Assembly (NCBI GenBank): GCA_030159075.1
Contig: BROG01000997.1
Coordinates: 1-64,000 of the forward strand
Source of the DNA: Atrina japonica
Taxonomy: Eukaryota; Mollusca; Bivalvia; Pterioida; Pinnidae
DNA length: 64,000 bases
Direction: 5' to 3'
Translations under genes and position numbers: made by a program
Notes under the pieces: generated by a model
Seen by the model: only the letters and a program-made list of their open reading frames with translations
What the model was told of the DNA's origin: nothing
The model's database searches: none
In this document: one piece after another, positions 24,089-36,469 of the stretch
Numbering within the stretch: the first letter of the stretch is position 1
How the letters are laid out: every line of letters begins with the position of its first letter

Positions 24089-24908
24089 AAGAAACAGAAA
24101 AAATTTCGACCCTCTGGAGAATTGAAATAGTGAAAATTAATATACAAGTAATACAAGTGTTAATCACAGTAAAATGTGAATATATATATATAAGAAATAA
24201 ACAAAATAATCTAGAAGAGGTCGGAAAAGATTTTATTCAAAGAAGGACATTTTCTTTGGGAACAGATTAATAAGACGGAGGATTTTCCGTGACGGAGGAC
24301 TTTACGTGTGTAATAAAAAGACGGAGGATATTCCGTGTATATGGATCCAAGTTGTTTTGAACTATTATGAACTTTGATATAAAGATGAACTATAAATAAA
24401 CATTAATTGTAGACATTATATGATTTTATGTGCATGTATCTAGATCACTATACTTGTTGATGATAATATATATCCAGGTCACAATGTGTATATGTATATC
24501 TAAGTCACGATTCAATATGAATGATTATATTCGAGTCAAGAATAATGATAAGAATCCTGGTCATGATTTATTAAGACTATTTTATCCAGGTTACGATTTA
24601 TTTAAGATTATTTGAATGATCTTATCCAAGTCAGGATTTAATTGATAGGAAGGTGATTAATTGAAATGTTATGTCATTAATTCAGATCATGATATAATAA
24701 GAAGTAAATTGATTCTATATTCAGGTTACAAATTATTGAAAAAAATGATTATTGAATGATTGAAATTTTATGATTTAAATGTTATGTAATTCAAGTCACA
24801 CCAATGGGGAAATTTATAACGTTTTAAAGGGAAATCATATTTAATATAAAAAGTATCTATAAATGAAATTTTTACAATTTAGTAAAAATTTCAGAGGATA
24901 GGGACGTT
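24089..24908 (+). other. Long 3' untranslated region with two repeat families
   Basis: About 820 non-coding bases between env and the 3' LTR. At 24274..24340 there are three copies of a short dyad unit (GACGGAGGATTTTCCGTG and variants). At 24435..24800 there are roughly ten degenerate units like ATCCAGGTCACGATTTA. A purine tract AGAGGATAGGGA (24893..24904) just before the LTR is the likely plus-strand primer. Enhancer, insulator or RNA export roles are possible but unproven. Confidence 0.7.
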
Positions 24909-25604
24909 TGTAACAATATGAGGTACGGGAGAAATTAAATGAATAGTAAAATTGGCGTGCCTTGGATTAGTAAATAATGTGTACATACATATAATTGGGA
25001 AAATGCGGGCAGCTAAATTAAGTGATTTTGTAATTCGGCTATACATAGTGTTGACAGTCATTTAGGCATGATTATGAAAATACATAATAGAAATTCCAAA
25101 TTCCAAATTGTAATCAGCATTAATATCTAAATATACTGTTTTGGATAAACAAGTTGTCAACACCTTTACAAATTACAGCAGCAATTGCAGCTGCAGGTTA
25201 AAAGGTCAAATATCTGTCATCATCAGCTTTAGAAAACAAGTTTTGATTGTAATGTTAAATAATATAAAGTACTAAAATCGCACTGAAAGTGATGGGGTAG
25301 AAGGGTTACTAATGGTGGGATTGTGACAGATTTGAATGAGATTAGCGCCAGTATTCTTCCAATTGTATGTTCACAAATATGTATAGAAGCTTCTGGAACT
25401 TTGGTGTTTTGCGTTGGTTAAAATTGATAATCCTATATAAACATCAAGGTTTCAAAAGCACGGAGAGACCGATTTGAGAGACCAATAGAGAACGCCACTA
25501 TTCTTTATGTGATTGTTTGTTACCAATGCTGCATCTCTGCTGAATAAAAATACTATACGATCACAAGCTGTCATTGATATCTGTTCAAGAGTATTGGGAA
25601 GGTT
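24909..25604 (+). repeat. 3' LTR (696 bp, last 3 bases missing)
   Basis: Starts TGTAACAATATGAGGTACGG like the 5' LTR. It lacks a 15-bp block near its start and stops at GGGAAGGTT; the terminal ACA is replaced by Penelope-like tail sequence. AATAAA is at 25543..25548. Confidence 0.93.
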
Positions 25605-25830
25605 GTATTGAAAGGTTTGAGTGGAACCTATTCTTTACCAAGTGTGACAATGATTCGTTCCTCACGTATTTCATTGAACTTGACTGTGGATTCACGGCGG
25701 TTGTGACCGGTCGACAGGGGATGCTAACTTCTCCAGGGAACCTGATCCCACCTCTTGATTTCCAGAGGTCCGTGTTTGTCCATTTTTACCAGTTTTGTAA
25801 CTTTATCCTGAACAGTTATCAGTAAAGTAT
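25605..25830 (+). mobile_element. 5'-truncated Penelope-like 3' tail (copy 2)
   Basis: Begins exactly at the LTR edge and contains TTCACGGCGGTTGTGACCGG, the ACAGGGGATGC block, and CCACCTCTTGATTTCCAGAG. The adjacent ORF (25574..25825) is not a gene; it spans LTR and tail. Confidence 0.78.
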
Positions 25831-25904
25831 AGTAGAAATATAAAATTCACAGATATCAAAGAATTAATCGAAAGAAGCTTCATGAGAGAATATATATATC
25901 GAGT

Positions 25905-26165
25905 AAAATTTAAACACACATAGACTTCTGGAAATGGTTGAGAAAGCATGTCTGTCGACGGTCACACTCACAGTCAATCCACAATAAAATTCAAATGAAA
26001 TAATTGAGCAATACTCGTCATAATCGATAAAGACGATTCAGCAGCCAATATCCAACAGGAAGTTCAACATTTTTCTCAGTGAAACACTTAAATTGCAAAC
26101 AATGTCATTATACCGCCAGTACAATTTCCAAAAACGACATTAAAAACGAGATTCCGATATATATA
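25905..26165 (-). mobile_element. 5'-truncated Penelope-like 3' tail (copy 3, degenerate)
   Basis: Aligns by eye with the copy at 30843..31225: GTCGACGGTCACAC, then AAAGACGA and GTTCAACATTT, then TTATACCG. It faces copy 2 tail to tail. Confidence 0.6.
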
Positions 26166-26265
26166 TTTCTATATCTATAATAAACATTTTTATTATGATA
26201 TTAATATCTATGACTGTATATTCATGTCGTGTATATTCATATTATGTACTGATGTAATCCAATAG

Positions 26266-26403
26266 ATTATCATTACCTGTAACAGTTTTGACGGCTATCC
26301 CCTCTTGTGCCCCAGTGCTACTTGATTTCCTCATATTATCATTACCTGTAACAGTTTTGACGGCTATCCCTCTTGTGCCCAGTGCTACTTGATTTCCTCA
26401 TAT
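26266..26403. repeat. Two-copy direct repeat (~67 bp)
   Basis: ATTATCATTACCTGTAACAG through TTTCCTCAT is repeated immediately, differing by two 1-base deletions in C runs. Confidence 0.95.
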
Positions 26404-26907
<504 letters not shown>

Positions 26908-27034
26908 GCAAATACACGCAAATACCATATACATATCTTTGTATTAAAAATCCAATAAAAAGATGGCAGTTTTTGTTTGTTTTTAAGATTGTGTAAATAC
27001 AAGGTCAATTAAGAGTGGCATATATATCTATTTA

Positions 27035-27566
<532 letters not shown>

Positions 27567-27579
27567 GTTTTATTCACCA

Positions 27580-28770
27580 TAACTCACCATAATTAATTCC
27601 AAGTTTTTGGAGTTCCAAGTCCGGAAATATTGTACAAACGACAAACATATACAGATTCCAACGTCCTTTCGTACTGCGCGTTACCGATATTATTGCCACA
27701 ATTTAGTACAACGAATGTGATGTGTTAACGTGTTTGATATATACTGGTGCAATTTTCGTAAATAATATGCGAGAAAATCCCGGAATCCCTGATTGATGTT
27801 TTTTTAATTTATTTTCAAGTAGAATTTTTTCATGTGACACATCAATATAGATGTAAAATGTCACATATCTTATCTGATCTGTATTGTCGGAGTTTCTGAT
27901 AACATGTATGTGCAACTCTCCCGTGATACGAATTTAATACGCTCTCTTCACTGCGCATGATACTAAATATTGGATTAAACGTGAGACAATATTTCTCTAG
28001 GGGATCGGATTTAACGCATCTTTCAGAAAAATGTGAAATGTTGAATCCCTAAGTGGTCTAATCATCTTTCAGGTAATGGATAAATCATGAAATTGTGTTG
28101 AGTTTTACAGAAATTATTGTTCTCTATACTATTCAACACCATTGGCAATTTATCAAACTTGCAAAAAATAACCCTTAAATGTGCCCCAAATAAACTTAAA
28201 GATAGAATTGACTCGCTCTATTTATATCTCACAGTTTGTATCACAATCTAAGTACATAATATTTCTAAAAAAGTATGTAACATTTCTTAGGACCATAGGT
28301 TTATAATTGTTTGGCAATTTTACAATGGTTTGACAGTTGGCCTGACAATTTTTCATGTTTATTTTTATTTGCTCTTCATTGAAAGTGGAGTTTCGTTATT
28401 TGTTGCTAAACTACATATTAAGTTATGTATTTTAAATGCTTATCATTTTTATTTTAAAGGTTATACATAACTAAAAATGAATTTTAGTTGCATTAAACAA
28501 TTCAGGGGAAAAAGTTTCCCATTACTAATAATGTTAGATTTCATTCAAATGCAAAAAAAAAAAACCAAAAAATGTGGGTGTAAATCCAATACATTGTATA
28601 TAAACAGTTTTTAAACCACATGGTTACCTAAACTACTTATATGCAATACCCATCATGTATGAAAATATATAAATCCCTTGATTCAATATCATTTAGTCAT
28701 AATATCCAAAGGATGCAGTTAAATTTATATATAGGATAAACATATATTTTAAAATAGAAGGACAGGTAGG
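27580..28770. other. No recognisable gene
   Basis: AT-rich DNA without supported features. Confidence 0.5.
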
Positions 28771-28779
28771 GCTAACTCA

Positions 28780-30840
28780 ACTTATTGATCATTCCTTTTC
28801 CGAAAATGCAGAAACTCCTAAACTAACCTATTTGCTCTTTGTAGTGTCCTTAATCCTTTTCCCGATGTAAATATCAGGTATCACTGTCCTATTGTTAGCT
28901 TAATTAAGATAAATAAACCGAAATCCTCAACATTCAAAAGACGAGTATGGTTAAATGAAGACTTTAATGCTTTCCGATCTGAGTTGGCAAATCTAAACTG
29001 GGACTGTATCGTGAATGAAAACAAAACTATCGACTCTTGTGTTTCTCACCTTACAGAATCGTTACTCTCAGCTGCGTCTAAATGAATTCCAAATAAATTT
29101 AAAACAATACGGCAAAACGGTTAACCATGGCTTAATAATAATATTGAAAAAATTAATGAGAAAATGAGAGAGATTAAGAAGAAAAGCAAAAGAAACGAAC
29201 AGTGAATATATGTTGTCAAAATTTAAGAAAATTCGAAACGCTATTGTAAACAATCAAAGGAACGCCAGAAGAAGCTACTTCAATAAAATATGGGAAAACT
29301 AACTTCAAACAAATTTGGGTCTAAAGACTGGTGGAAATTAATGAAACAGTTGTTAGCATTCCCTACTACACGGTCGATATCAATATTGACTACAGAGGAC
29401 GATTAAGATTTGCATGATGATATCGATAAAGTTAATTTGTTAAACGATTTTTTCCTCTTCAACAACAGTAAACGATACAGGTAAAACTTTATCACCCTGT
29501 TAAGACAATGTACCTCGGATATTGGATAATGTGTTTATAACCGATACAGATGTAAATAATGTTATAAAAAATTTGGATACAAGTAAAGCTCTAGGATCTG
29601 ATTTAATTATTCCCAAAATTCTGAAAGAAGCCGCAGATATTTGATCTCCGCATCTATGTATCATGAATAATTTATGCTAATGAAGGAACAGTTTCCCACT
29701 TCTTCGATAATTGCTAATGTCGTACCTATACATAAATCAAAGTACTGAAAGTACTGATACGAGTTGATGGCAATCGTAAGTTTTAATGAGGTATACTGAA
29801 TACTTTTTAATTCGGTAAAATTAGGTTTTACAAAAATGTTACTAAAACTCGGGTCAGACATTTAGCCTAATGTGAGTACTGATGGCATATTTATTATGCT
29901 ACAAACTACATAGATCAGCGATATGATTATAAAATCTTGTGGTTGTAAACATCGTTTCATCGATATTAAATTTTTATGCGACAGGGCAGTATTATACCGT
30001 TACGCTATACTTCCTATCAGTAGTCTTAAATCTTTAGGTCAATACGTGTACATGTAAAACATTTTCCCGACTTCAAAGGCTGCCCGAGTTTCTCATCAGT
30101 TAAAATCACATAACGTGAATGAGGAATGACGCAACTTCTGTGTCCAACTCCACAGACAGATATTTTTCAGCGAATTGTTACTATATTTTTGCCATTTTTA
30201 AAAAGCAAAAATGTACGAATTAAAGTGTGATTTGGGAATTTAAATCTTGAAGTTGAGTTTATGTTGCTGAAATGCATATACATGTGTAATTTTGCGGCAA
30301 TATAATGTGTTATTAACCCCATACTGCAAAATGTGCTTTGAATTGTTCGCAATAAACAACTTAGCATAACATAACTGCGTTGATGTTCCATCAACTCGTA
30401 ATAAACGATCCAAGCAAAGTAGAAAATTATCGGCCTATTTCTTTATTAAGTATATTAGGGAAAATATTTGAAAAATGTGTTCATAAATATATTCATAATT
30501 TTATCCTAACTAACAAATTATTATTTCCATGTCAGTCAGGTTTCACAAAAGGAGACTCTACTGTAAATCAATTATTGTAGTTGAATAACGCTATACGTTA
30601 ATGGAAAAGAAATTCGGGTAGCATTTTTCGATATTAGTAAAGCGTTTGGCACCAGAGATTAATTTACAAACTCAAAAAAGTTTGGAATTAGGGGTAACCT
30701 CTTAAATTGGACTGAAAATTACTTGTCCTCACGTAAACAAAAACTTCTTTTAAATGGTAAAGGATCATCTATACTGTCAATAAATGCCGAGGTACCCCAT
30801 GGAACTATCCTTGGACCTCTAAAGTTCTAGATATAGGTTG
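28780..30840 (+). pseudogene. LINE ORF2 remnant (end of EN through RT), Jockey/CR1-like
   Basis: Fragments follow LINE order: the end of the endonuclease (HCPIVSLIKINK, near 28880), a linker (FKRRVWLNEDFNAF; KDWWKLMKQLL near 29320), then the RT start (VIKNLDTSKALGSD near 29560 and ANVVPIH near 29715). After an inserted TIR element (29760..30398), RT resumes with NDPSKVENYRPISLLSILGK (30402), FPCQSGFTKGDST, FFDISKAF (near 30630) and NAEVPHGTILGPL (near 30785). Several stops and frameshifts are present. The catalytic YADD region is gone, cut off by the Penelope-like tail that begins at about 30843. Confidence 0.85.
29760..30398. mobile_element. 639-bp TIR element with TA target duplication
   Basis: Ends CGAGTTGATGG and CCATCAACTCG are perfect 11-bp inverted repeats, each flanked by TA (29758..29759 and 30399..30400). 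It splits a LINE RT domain cleanly, which confirms the borders. It encodes no transposase, so it is a non-autonomous Tc1/mariner-like element. Another copy is cut by the start of the window. Confidence 0.88.
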
Positions 30841-30842
30841 TT

Positions 30843-31225
30843 CTATAAATATAAAAAATCTCAGATACCAAAGTATAAATCAATAGAATGCCCAAGATAT
30901 AGATACAAATCCGATAATCGGTCACACCCGCCGTGAGTCCGCAACCAAGTCCAATGAAATTCGTGAGGACTGAATCCTCGTCACAATTGGTAAAGACGAG
31001 TCAACAACCGCCAATGAAAAGGAAACTCAACATTTCACTTAGATAAACAAGACTATTATACCGACCGTAAAATTTGCGGAACGTTGATATTAAACGCAGT
31101 TTTCGATATCCCTGTGTCAATAATTTGTCAGTCAGTAGTTTACCTGTACCTGTACACGCCCTGGCATATCGGATCATTTGTGAAATATAAACTCCATATG
31201 TGGGTGACTGAGGGATATTGCATAT
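30843..31225 (-). mobile_element. Penelope-like 3' fragment (copy 4, longest truncated copy)
   Basis: On the minus strand it runs from the coding end also present near 12540..12610 (the ATATGGAGTTTATATTTCAC block) through the conserved tail (GACTCACGGCGGGTGTGACC). It lies directly against the broken LINE RT. Confidence 0.78.
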
Positions 31226-31600
31226 TAAATGTTAATAAATAATACATGACCTAACTTGTCACAAACTTTATTCATGCAGACTGGTCAATAAGGGATCATC
31301 GCACATTTGCAAGTCAACATGAGTTAACATGTTAACATTTTTTGTTTGTTTTTATAGTTTTACATCCTGCATGCCAAAGATACAACTAATAAGATAAAAT
31401 TATTTCAGTTTTGTGCATTATATTAAAAATGATGCAGACTTTATATACTTATATGCAGACTAATTTTCCAGTTGGTAAAAAATAACTTAATTATGATACA
31501 ATCCCATGGTAATCTACACTGTAATATATCACAGAGTTTCAGAACTGATACACTATCCTGTCAGCAGTAAAGAGGCTGTTTTCATTTGATGCATTCGCAG
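31226..31600. other. No recognisable gene
   Basis: No supported feature. Confidence 0.45.
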
Positions 31601-32075
31601 AAAAAATACTTTTCTAATATTAAAAAATCATATTTTAACATTAAAAATTCCAACCGATTTTTTAATATTAAAAATAATTTTCTAATATTAGAAAATACGT
31701 TGAATTTATAATATCAATATATAGACTGATTTTTAATATTAAGATTTTGACTGATTTTTTAATATTAAGATTTCGACTGATTTTTTAATATTAAGATTTC
31801 GACTGATTTTTTAATATTAAGATTTCGACTGATTTTTTTATATTAAGATTTCGACTGATTTTTTAATATTAAGATTTCGACTGATTTTTTATATTAAGAT
31901 TTCGACTGATTTTTTAATATTAAGATTTCGACTGATTTTTTAATATTAAGATTTCGACTGATTTTTTGATATTAAGATTTCGACTGATTTTTTAATATTA
32001 AGATTTCGACTGATATTTTTATATTAAGATTTCGACTGATTTTTTAATATTAAGATTTCGACTGATTTTTCGACG
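31600..32075. repeat. 26-bp satellite array with diverged leader
   Basis: About 13 copies of TTAATATTAAGATTTCGACT plus GATTTT from about 31735, preceded by looser (T)AATATTAAAAA units. Copies differ mostly in T-run length. Confidence 0.95.
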
Positions 32076-32278
32076 CGCAACCAATGAAAATCATGACTCG
32101 CGCGTCTATGCTCAGAGTGCTCACGTTCATACCACTCGAAGATACGTGACGTTAGTGGAAGTGATTTTTAACATTGAAAACTCGATTGAGTATATTTTTT
32201 ATAATCATTTTATTTTTGAAGATATTTTCCAATCAAACAAACATTGGTAATATATAATTCTTTAACACATAGTTCAAT

Positions 32279-32448
32279 ACATACATACATACATACATAC
32301 ATACATACATACATACATACATACATACATACATACATACATACATACATACATACATGCACATACATATGCATGCATGCATGCATGCATACATACATAC
32401 ATACATACATACATACATACATACATACACATACATACATACATACAT
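32279..32448. repeat. (ACAT)n microsatellite
   Basis: Long ACAT tetramer repeat with a short GCAT interruption near 32372. The methionine/tyrosine- and histidine-rich ORFs over it are artefacts. Confidence 0.97.
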
Positions 32449-32479
32449 ATAAGTATATATGGTCACACTATATCAAGTA

Positions 32480-33330
32480 GCATTTATCCCAATAGCTATA
32501 CAAATTCTGTTTATGTTTATCACTCTTACTGTTTGCAATATATTTTAGGACATTGCAATGATAATAAATTAAGAGTCAAAGACATCTTGTTGGTAATAAT
32601 TGCAGTAAACATCAAATTTATAGATATGCTAATTAATTAATAAAATTATTAGATTATCAAATGAAAAACATATTCCACTTCGATTATTATGTAAGCCAAA
32701 AATAAGTCATTTAAAGAAATTTTGTACAAAATCACATTCCCATTGGACATGTTCAATTGTTTTTATTTCTGTTTCGCGCCTATTACAATAGAGGCTATTC
32801 ACTATATATCTATCTTTGTAACTTTAAATTGAATTGTATATTTGTTCTTACATTCTTTAATTAAAAAACCTCTTCCCTTTATTTTTTTGCCAAATAAATA
32901 GCACTTTTATTGAGAAGTAAGTTGTACAGTTTTTGCATCTTTTTGTTTTTCAAAATTGACTTTAAATTTACTGAGATGTTGGGGTAAGAAATGTGTTTAC
33001 ATGGTTTATTATGCCGTGAAATATAAATCTGAATAGAACAAATAATACTGTAATAATGTAAGAAGTTTGGCTTAATGTTAGTGTTTTTCTTTAAATTTTT
33101 CAAGACTTTAGAAAATACTGTTTTCATCATCTTTGATAAAATCGTTTGAAAGAGTAGTTTTTTTTAACCACTCTTTATAAAAGATACTTTTATTATCAAC
33201 AGTGAAACTTTAATTATACCAGAAATATTTTGGTTATTATCATAATTGGCATTCTGCTCTCTCTTTTTAACAACCTTTACCCAAACATGAAAAACGTCTT
33301 TCTAAAACATAATTTTAAATTTATTTTGAC
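32480..33330 (-). pseudogene. LINE C-terminal region, minus-strand remnant
   Basis: On the minus strand, a stretch like FVNDILDE...KTNFLHYYSIICSI is readable here as NIKPNFLHYYSIICSI (near 33070). It is followed by a zinc-knuckle-like segment with ETEIKTIEHVQWEC (near 32745). This order is typical of the region after the RT in L1/Tx1-like LINEs. Several stops are present; the family call is tentative. Confidence 0.5.
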
Positions 33331-34260
33331 ATTTGAAAATATACTCAACTCATTTTCATCAGTTTTTTTGTTAAAGTTCTTGCTATTTACTACAGTGTAG
33401 TCCTCTTATTCATAACAAAAATGATAGATGGATGTTAATGAATATATGACATTAAGTGTATCATATCAAGACCCCCTCTATATATATTTTTGCAATAATT
33501 TCTCTTTTAAGTTTATCAACTTTGCTATTTCATAGAAAGTTCAGTGTTAAAGAGCACCCACAACGGTGTATACATCTTTTTAAAAATTGTTGGTTTGTAA
33601 TGCACAATAATCAATATTGTCGAATATTGGAAATCGATCGGACGTCTCGCTTCGGTAGTAGGCGAAACAAAGTTGTCATTTTTTTACCTGCGGGAAATTC
33701 AATCAAGAGAAAAGCTGAAAACTTCTAACTGAGGCTCATGCTGTGACGTCATCGAAGGAACACCCAGTACAATTGCCATTAGCGGGTATAGAGAAAGAAG
33801 CCAAGTTTTCTAGTCCAAAATTCAGTTTGAAAGACGATTTTTACACTCAATCCTGTAGTGACAATAAAGGAAATTCTCATGATAGTTACGAGATGTTTAA
33901 TGTTTCATTTGCAATAAATAATTATTAATTCAGCAGAGAAGTATGCGTTAAAATATTTCTTTCCTATCACCTATAGAAATACCATCGTCCGGTGTTCCCC
34001 ACTACTCCTTTGGAAAATTTGTGAATAACGTGACCTGTTTTAGATGCATTTCAATACCTCGCTACAACGCACTGATTAATAAGATACATGCTACAAGATT
34101 TGTTTTTTCTCATTTGTTGTATTTCACAACATGGAGAATATACAGAGTTACAATGATTAAAATTACAATATTTGCGTATGTGTAATCTCATTTAAATACA
34201 CTTGTAAATATGGAAAAAGAAAAACCTTGACATAAATAAATACATTTTAAAACGTTTTAA
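33331..34260. other. No recognisable gene
   Basis: ORFs at 33456..33728 and 33743..33928 have no domain I recognise. They may be further transposon debris. Confidence 0.4.
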
Positions 34261-34269
34261 CCTGGAGAG

Positions 34270-35880
34270 TTGACTCTCTCATTAATAATTCGTATGAATT
34301 CATATAATTTCAATAGTGAGACTTCCTTTGTGTTGCAAATAGAGAATACAATTTTTTGTCTAATGTAGAATTTGTAGTCTATAAAGTTTTATCTACAATC
34401 CTTCGTTTTTTACAAATAAAAATATAATGCATTCCATCCTCAATATCTAAATTACATATCCAATACTTTCTTTCTCTTGATTTAACCATCTTCCACTTTC
34501 AATGGGAGTTTGTGATTAGTTATCCTAAAATACGCTTATTACTTTTTGATAGATTAGATAGTATTAAAGGTACATTTATAACAAAATTGCAAAAATTAAC
34601 CATGACTTTGTTTTCTATTTTAGATAATCCGCCGATGTGTTATCCCGCTATACACATAATACTGCAACCTAATGGCTTTCGAGCTCTAATGTGTCTGACG
34701 TCTTCCTCCGATGACGTGGCAAACCTATAGCGCCACCAAAAGCCAAAAAGCAAGCATTTTAAAGGTAAGCAAATGGATTTCCGTTACTTCATGCTTAATA
34801 TCTCGATAACGAGACATCGGATTTACGACAAAGGCATTTGTGCATCACAAACTAAACATATACAAAATGTTGTATAGCGTTTGGGTGCCTTTTAAATTTT
34901 TTTTATGAAATAGTCATCAGGATTATAAAGTGATATAAAATAGGGTTAAATTGTGAAATCAGAAATGGTTTTATTATCTGAACTTGTCTTACTTATATTG
35001 GAGCTCAACTGATGAAGTCTAATTGACAGAAATGATCGCCTTAAGCATTATAACTTTGGTATTATGTTTATAATATTTACTGGTGTTAACATTCTTCTAT
35101 TCCAAGATTTAATAACTGATTTTATGTTTTTCAATTTTCATCATAATTTACTTTTGGAATCTTTTTAATGCCCACATGAAACGAAATTCCTATTTTCCCA
35201 CTTTAAATTCAGTTCAGAGAGATAACTATATCGCTATATCCTAGCCAAATGCTCTGTGTTTTGTTTAAATTTATTTTCAAGCCGGAAATTTTTGCAAAAC
35301 ATTTTAATTCATTAATTGCTTCCAATAAAGAATTTTTTGTTCGGTCCAAAATTAAAGTTGTGTCATCATCTTATTGAGAGGGAGGAGTATAATTATTTGT
35401 ATGTCTATTTTTATTTATTAATTTTAATTCTAATCGCTAGTCTCTCAGAACATAAGACAAAATATACGGTAATCTTGACCGCATACATTTTAAATCTAAA
35501 AACATTTAGACAAATTACCACCCTGATTTACTGCGGAACTAGAATTTTTTATGTAAAAATTGTATCCCGGTTTTTATGTCAGATCCAAATTCAAATAATC
35601 GTAACCTCTTTATAAATGTTCATGATACAAAATTAAAAGCTTTTTCAAAATGTATAATTAATAACATGGCTGTGATATCATTCTCATCGGCATATTGCAT
35701 TATCTCATAAACTAGTCTAGTGTTTTCCCCTATGTAGCGCCCCTGAATAAAATATGAATAGTTTCCAAAAACCTTCGAAAAATTCGCCAGTGAAATTATC
35801 TCATCCCGGACTTTTATCAATCTTCATTTTCCAAAGTGTTTGAGTCAGTAAGTGTTGTTAGACTTTCTGAAATGTCAGCT
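34270..35880 (-). pseudogene. LINE RT and C-terminus, minus-strand remnant
   Basis: Minus-strand RT pieces in order: KMKIDKSPG (35850), then FIQGRYIGENTRLVYEIMQY and LLIIHFEKAFNFVS (35760..35620), SSAVNQGGNLS-like (35530), then DDDTTLILDRTKNSLLEAIN (35370) with the catalytic Asp pair, and GLKINLNKTQSIWLGY (35270). A C-terminal part with NHKLP and a HYIF-type zinc knuckle lies at 34530..34420. Internal deletions and stops make it inactive. A hammerhead repeat fragment (about 34990..35080) interrupts it. Confidence 0.8.
34990..35080 (+). repeat. Retrozyme-like fragment with mutated hammerhead
   Basis: GGAGCTCAACTGATGAAGTC is shared with the two copies at 51471 and 51828, and the 3' end GGTATTATGTTTATAATATT is also shared. 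Here the part after GAAA reads TGATCGCC, so stem III and the cleavage triplet are damaged, and stem I has one mismatch. It is probably catalytically dead. Confidence 0.75.
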
Positions 35881-35937
35881 CATGTTTTATAAAAAATGCT
35901 CTAGTTCAAAATATTCACAATTCGTAAATGAATACAG

Positions 35938-36088
35938 ATTTTCATAGTGCTCACGCTCAATTAAAGCGTTAATAGGACTCAAATATGGGTCACAAAAGCA
36001 AAAATGATCTTTTAATATTAAGAATCAACTTCCGCTTACGTCACGCGTATTCGAGTCGTATAAACGCGTTAACGTGAGCACTATGACA
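35938..36088. repeat. Short foldback, ~150 bp
   Basis: CATAGTGCTCACG near 35944 is matched by CGTGAGCACTATG near 36073. A GCGTTAA motif also recurs inverted inside the arms. Confidence 0.55.
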
Positions 36089-36387
36089 TTGACATTGGTA
36101 TACGGAAGAGCATTTTATCATTTTACCACATGAAATTTCGAATCGGAATGATGCGGATAGAATCCATTGATGCGGATAGAATCCATTTAAAACCCCATGG
36201 GATTTTTAATTTTGAAATCAAATATCATCTAAAAGTATGACGGTGGGATATCAAGTACATTATATATACTATTTGTTGCTAACGTCACCATTGTTCATAA
36301 GTTAATAGTAAACGTTACCAGTAGAAAACATGAAAGGTATTTAAAATCCGGAATTTAACGTCACACTGTGATATGGGTGACAAAAGC

Positions 36388-36390
<3 letters not shown>

Positions 36391-36465
<75 letters not shown>
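36391..36465. repeat. (TA)n microsatellite
   Basis: Pure TA repeat. Confidence 0.97.

Positions 36466-36469
<4 letters not shown>

Larger units (their letters stand above)
15511..25604 (+). mobile_element. Nearly full-length Ty3/gypsy LTR retroelement with env remnant
   Basis: An integrated LTR element of about 10.1 kb: 5' LTR, primer binding site, splice donor, gag, frameshift signal, pol, truncated env-like gene, long 3' untranslated region, purine tract, 3' LTR. The order protease-RT-RNase H-integrase and the HHCC plus DDE integrase place it in Ty3/gypsy. The envelope resembles the baculovirus-F/errantivirus type (PF12259-like by motif memory). LTR similarity of about 99% implies a fairly recent insertion. 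No matching target duplication is visible, because the right LTR edge runs directly into a Penelope-like tail. It sits in the Barx intron, antisense to the gene. Confidence 0.93.

Noticed and set aside
25574..25825. 83-codon ORF
   Set aside because: It spans the LTR end and a Penelope-like tail; a chance fusion.
26266..26403. CRISPR-like array
   Set aside because: Only two directly adjacent copies with no spacers, in a eukaryotic genome.
30061..30110. Another hammerhead on the minus strand (CTGATGAGAAAC)
   Set aside because: GAAA follows CTGATGAG almost directly, so there is no stem II.
32210..32480. Met/Tyr/Val-rich ORFs
   Set aside because: Translation of an ACAT repeat.
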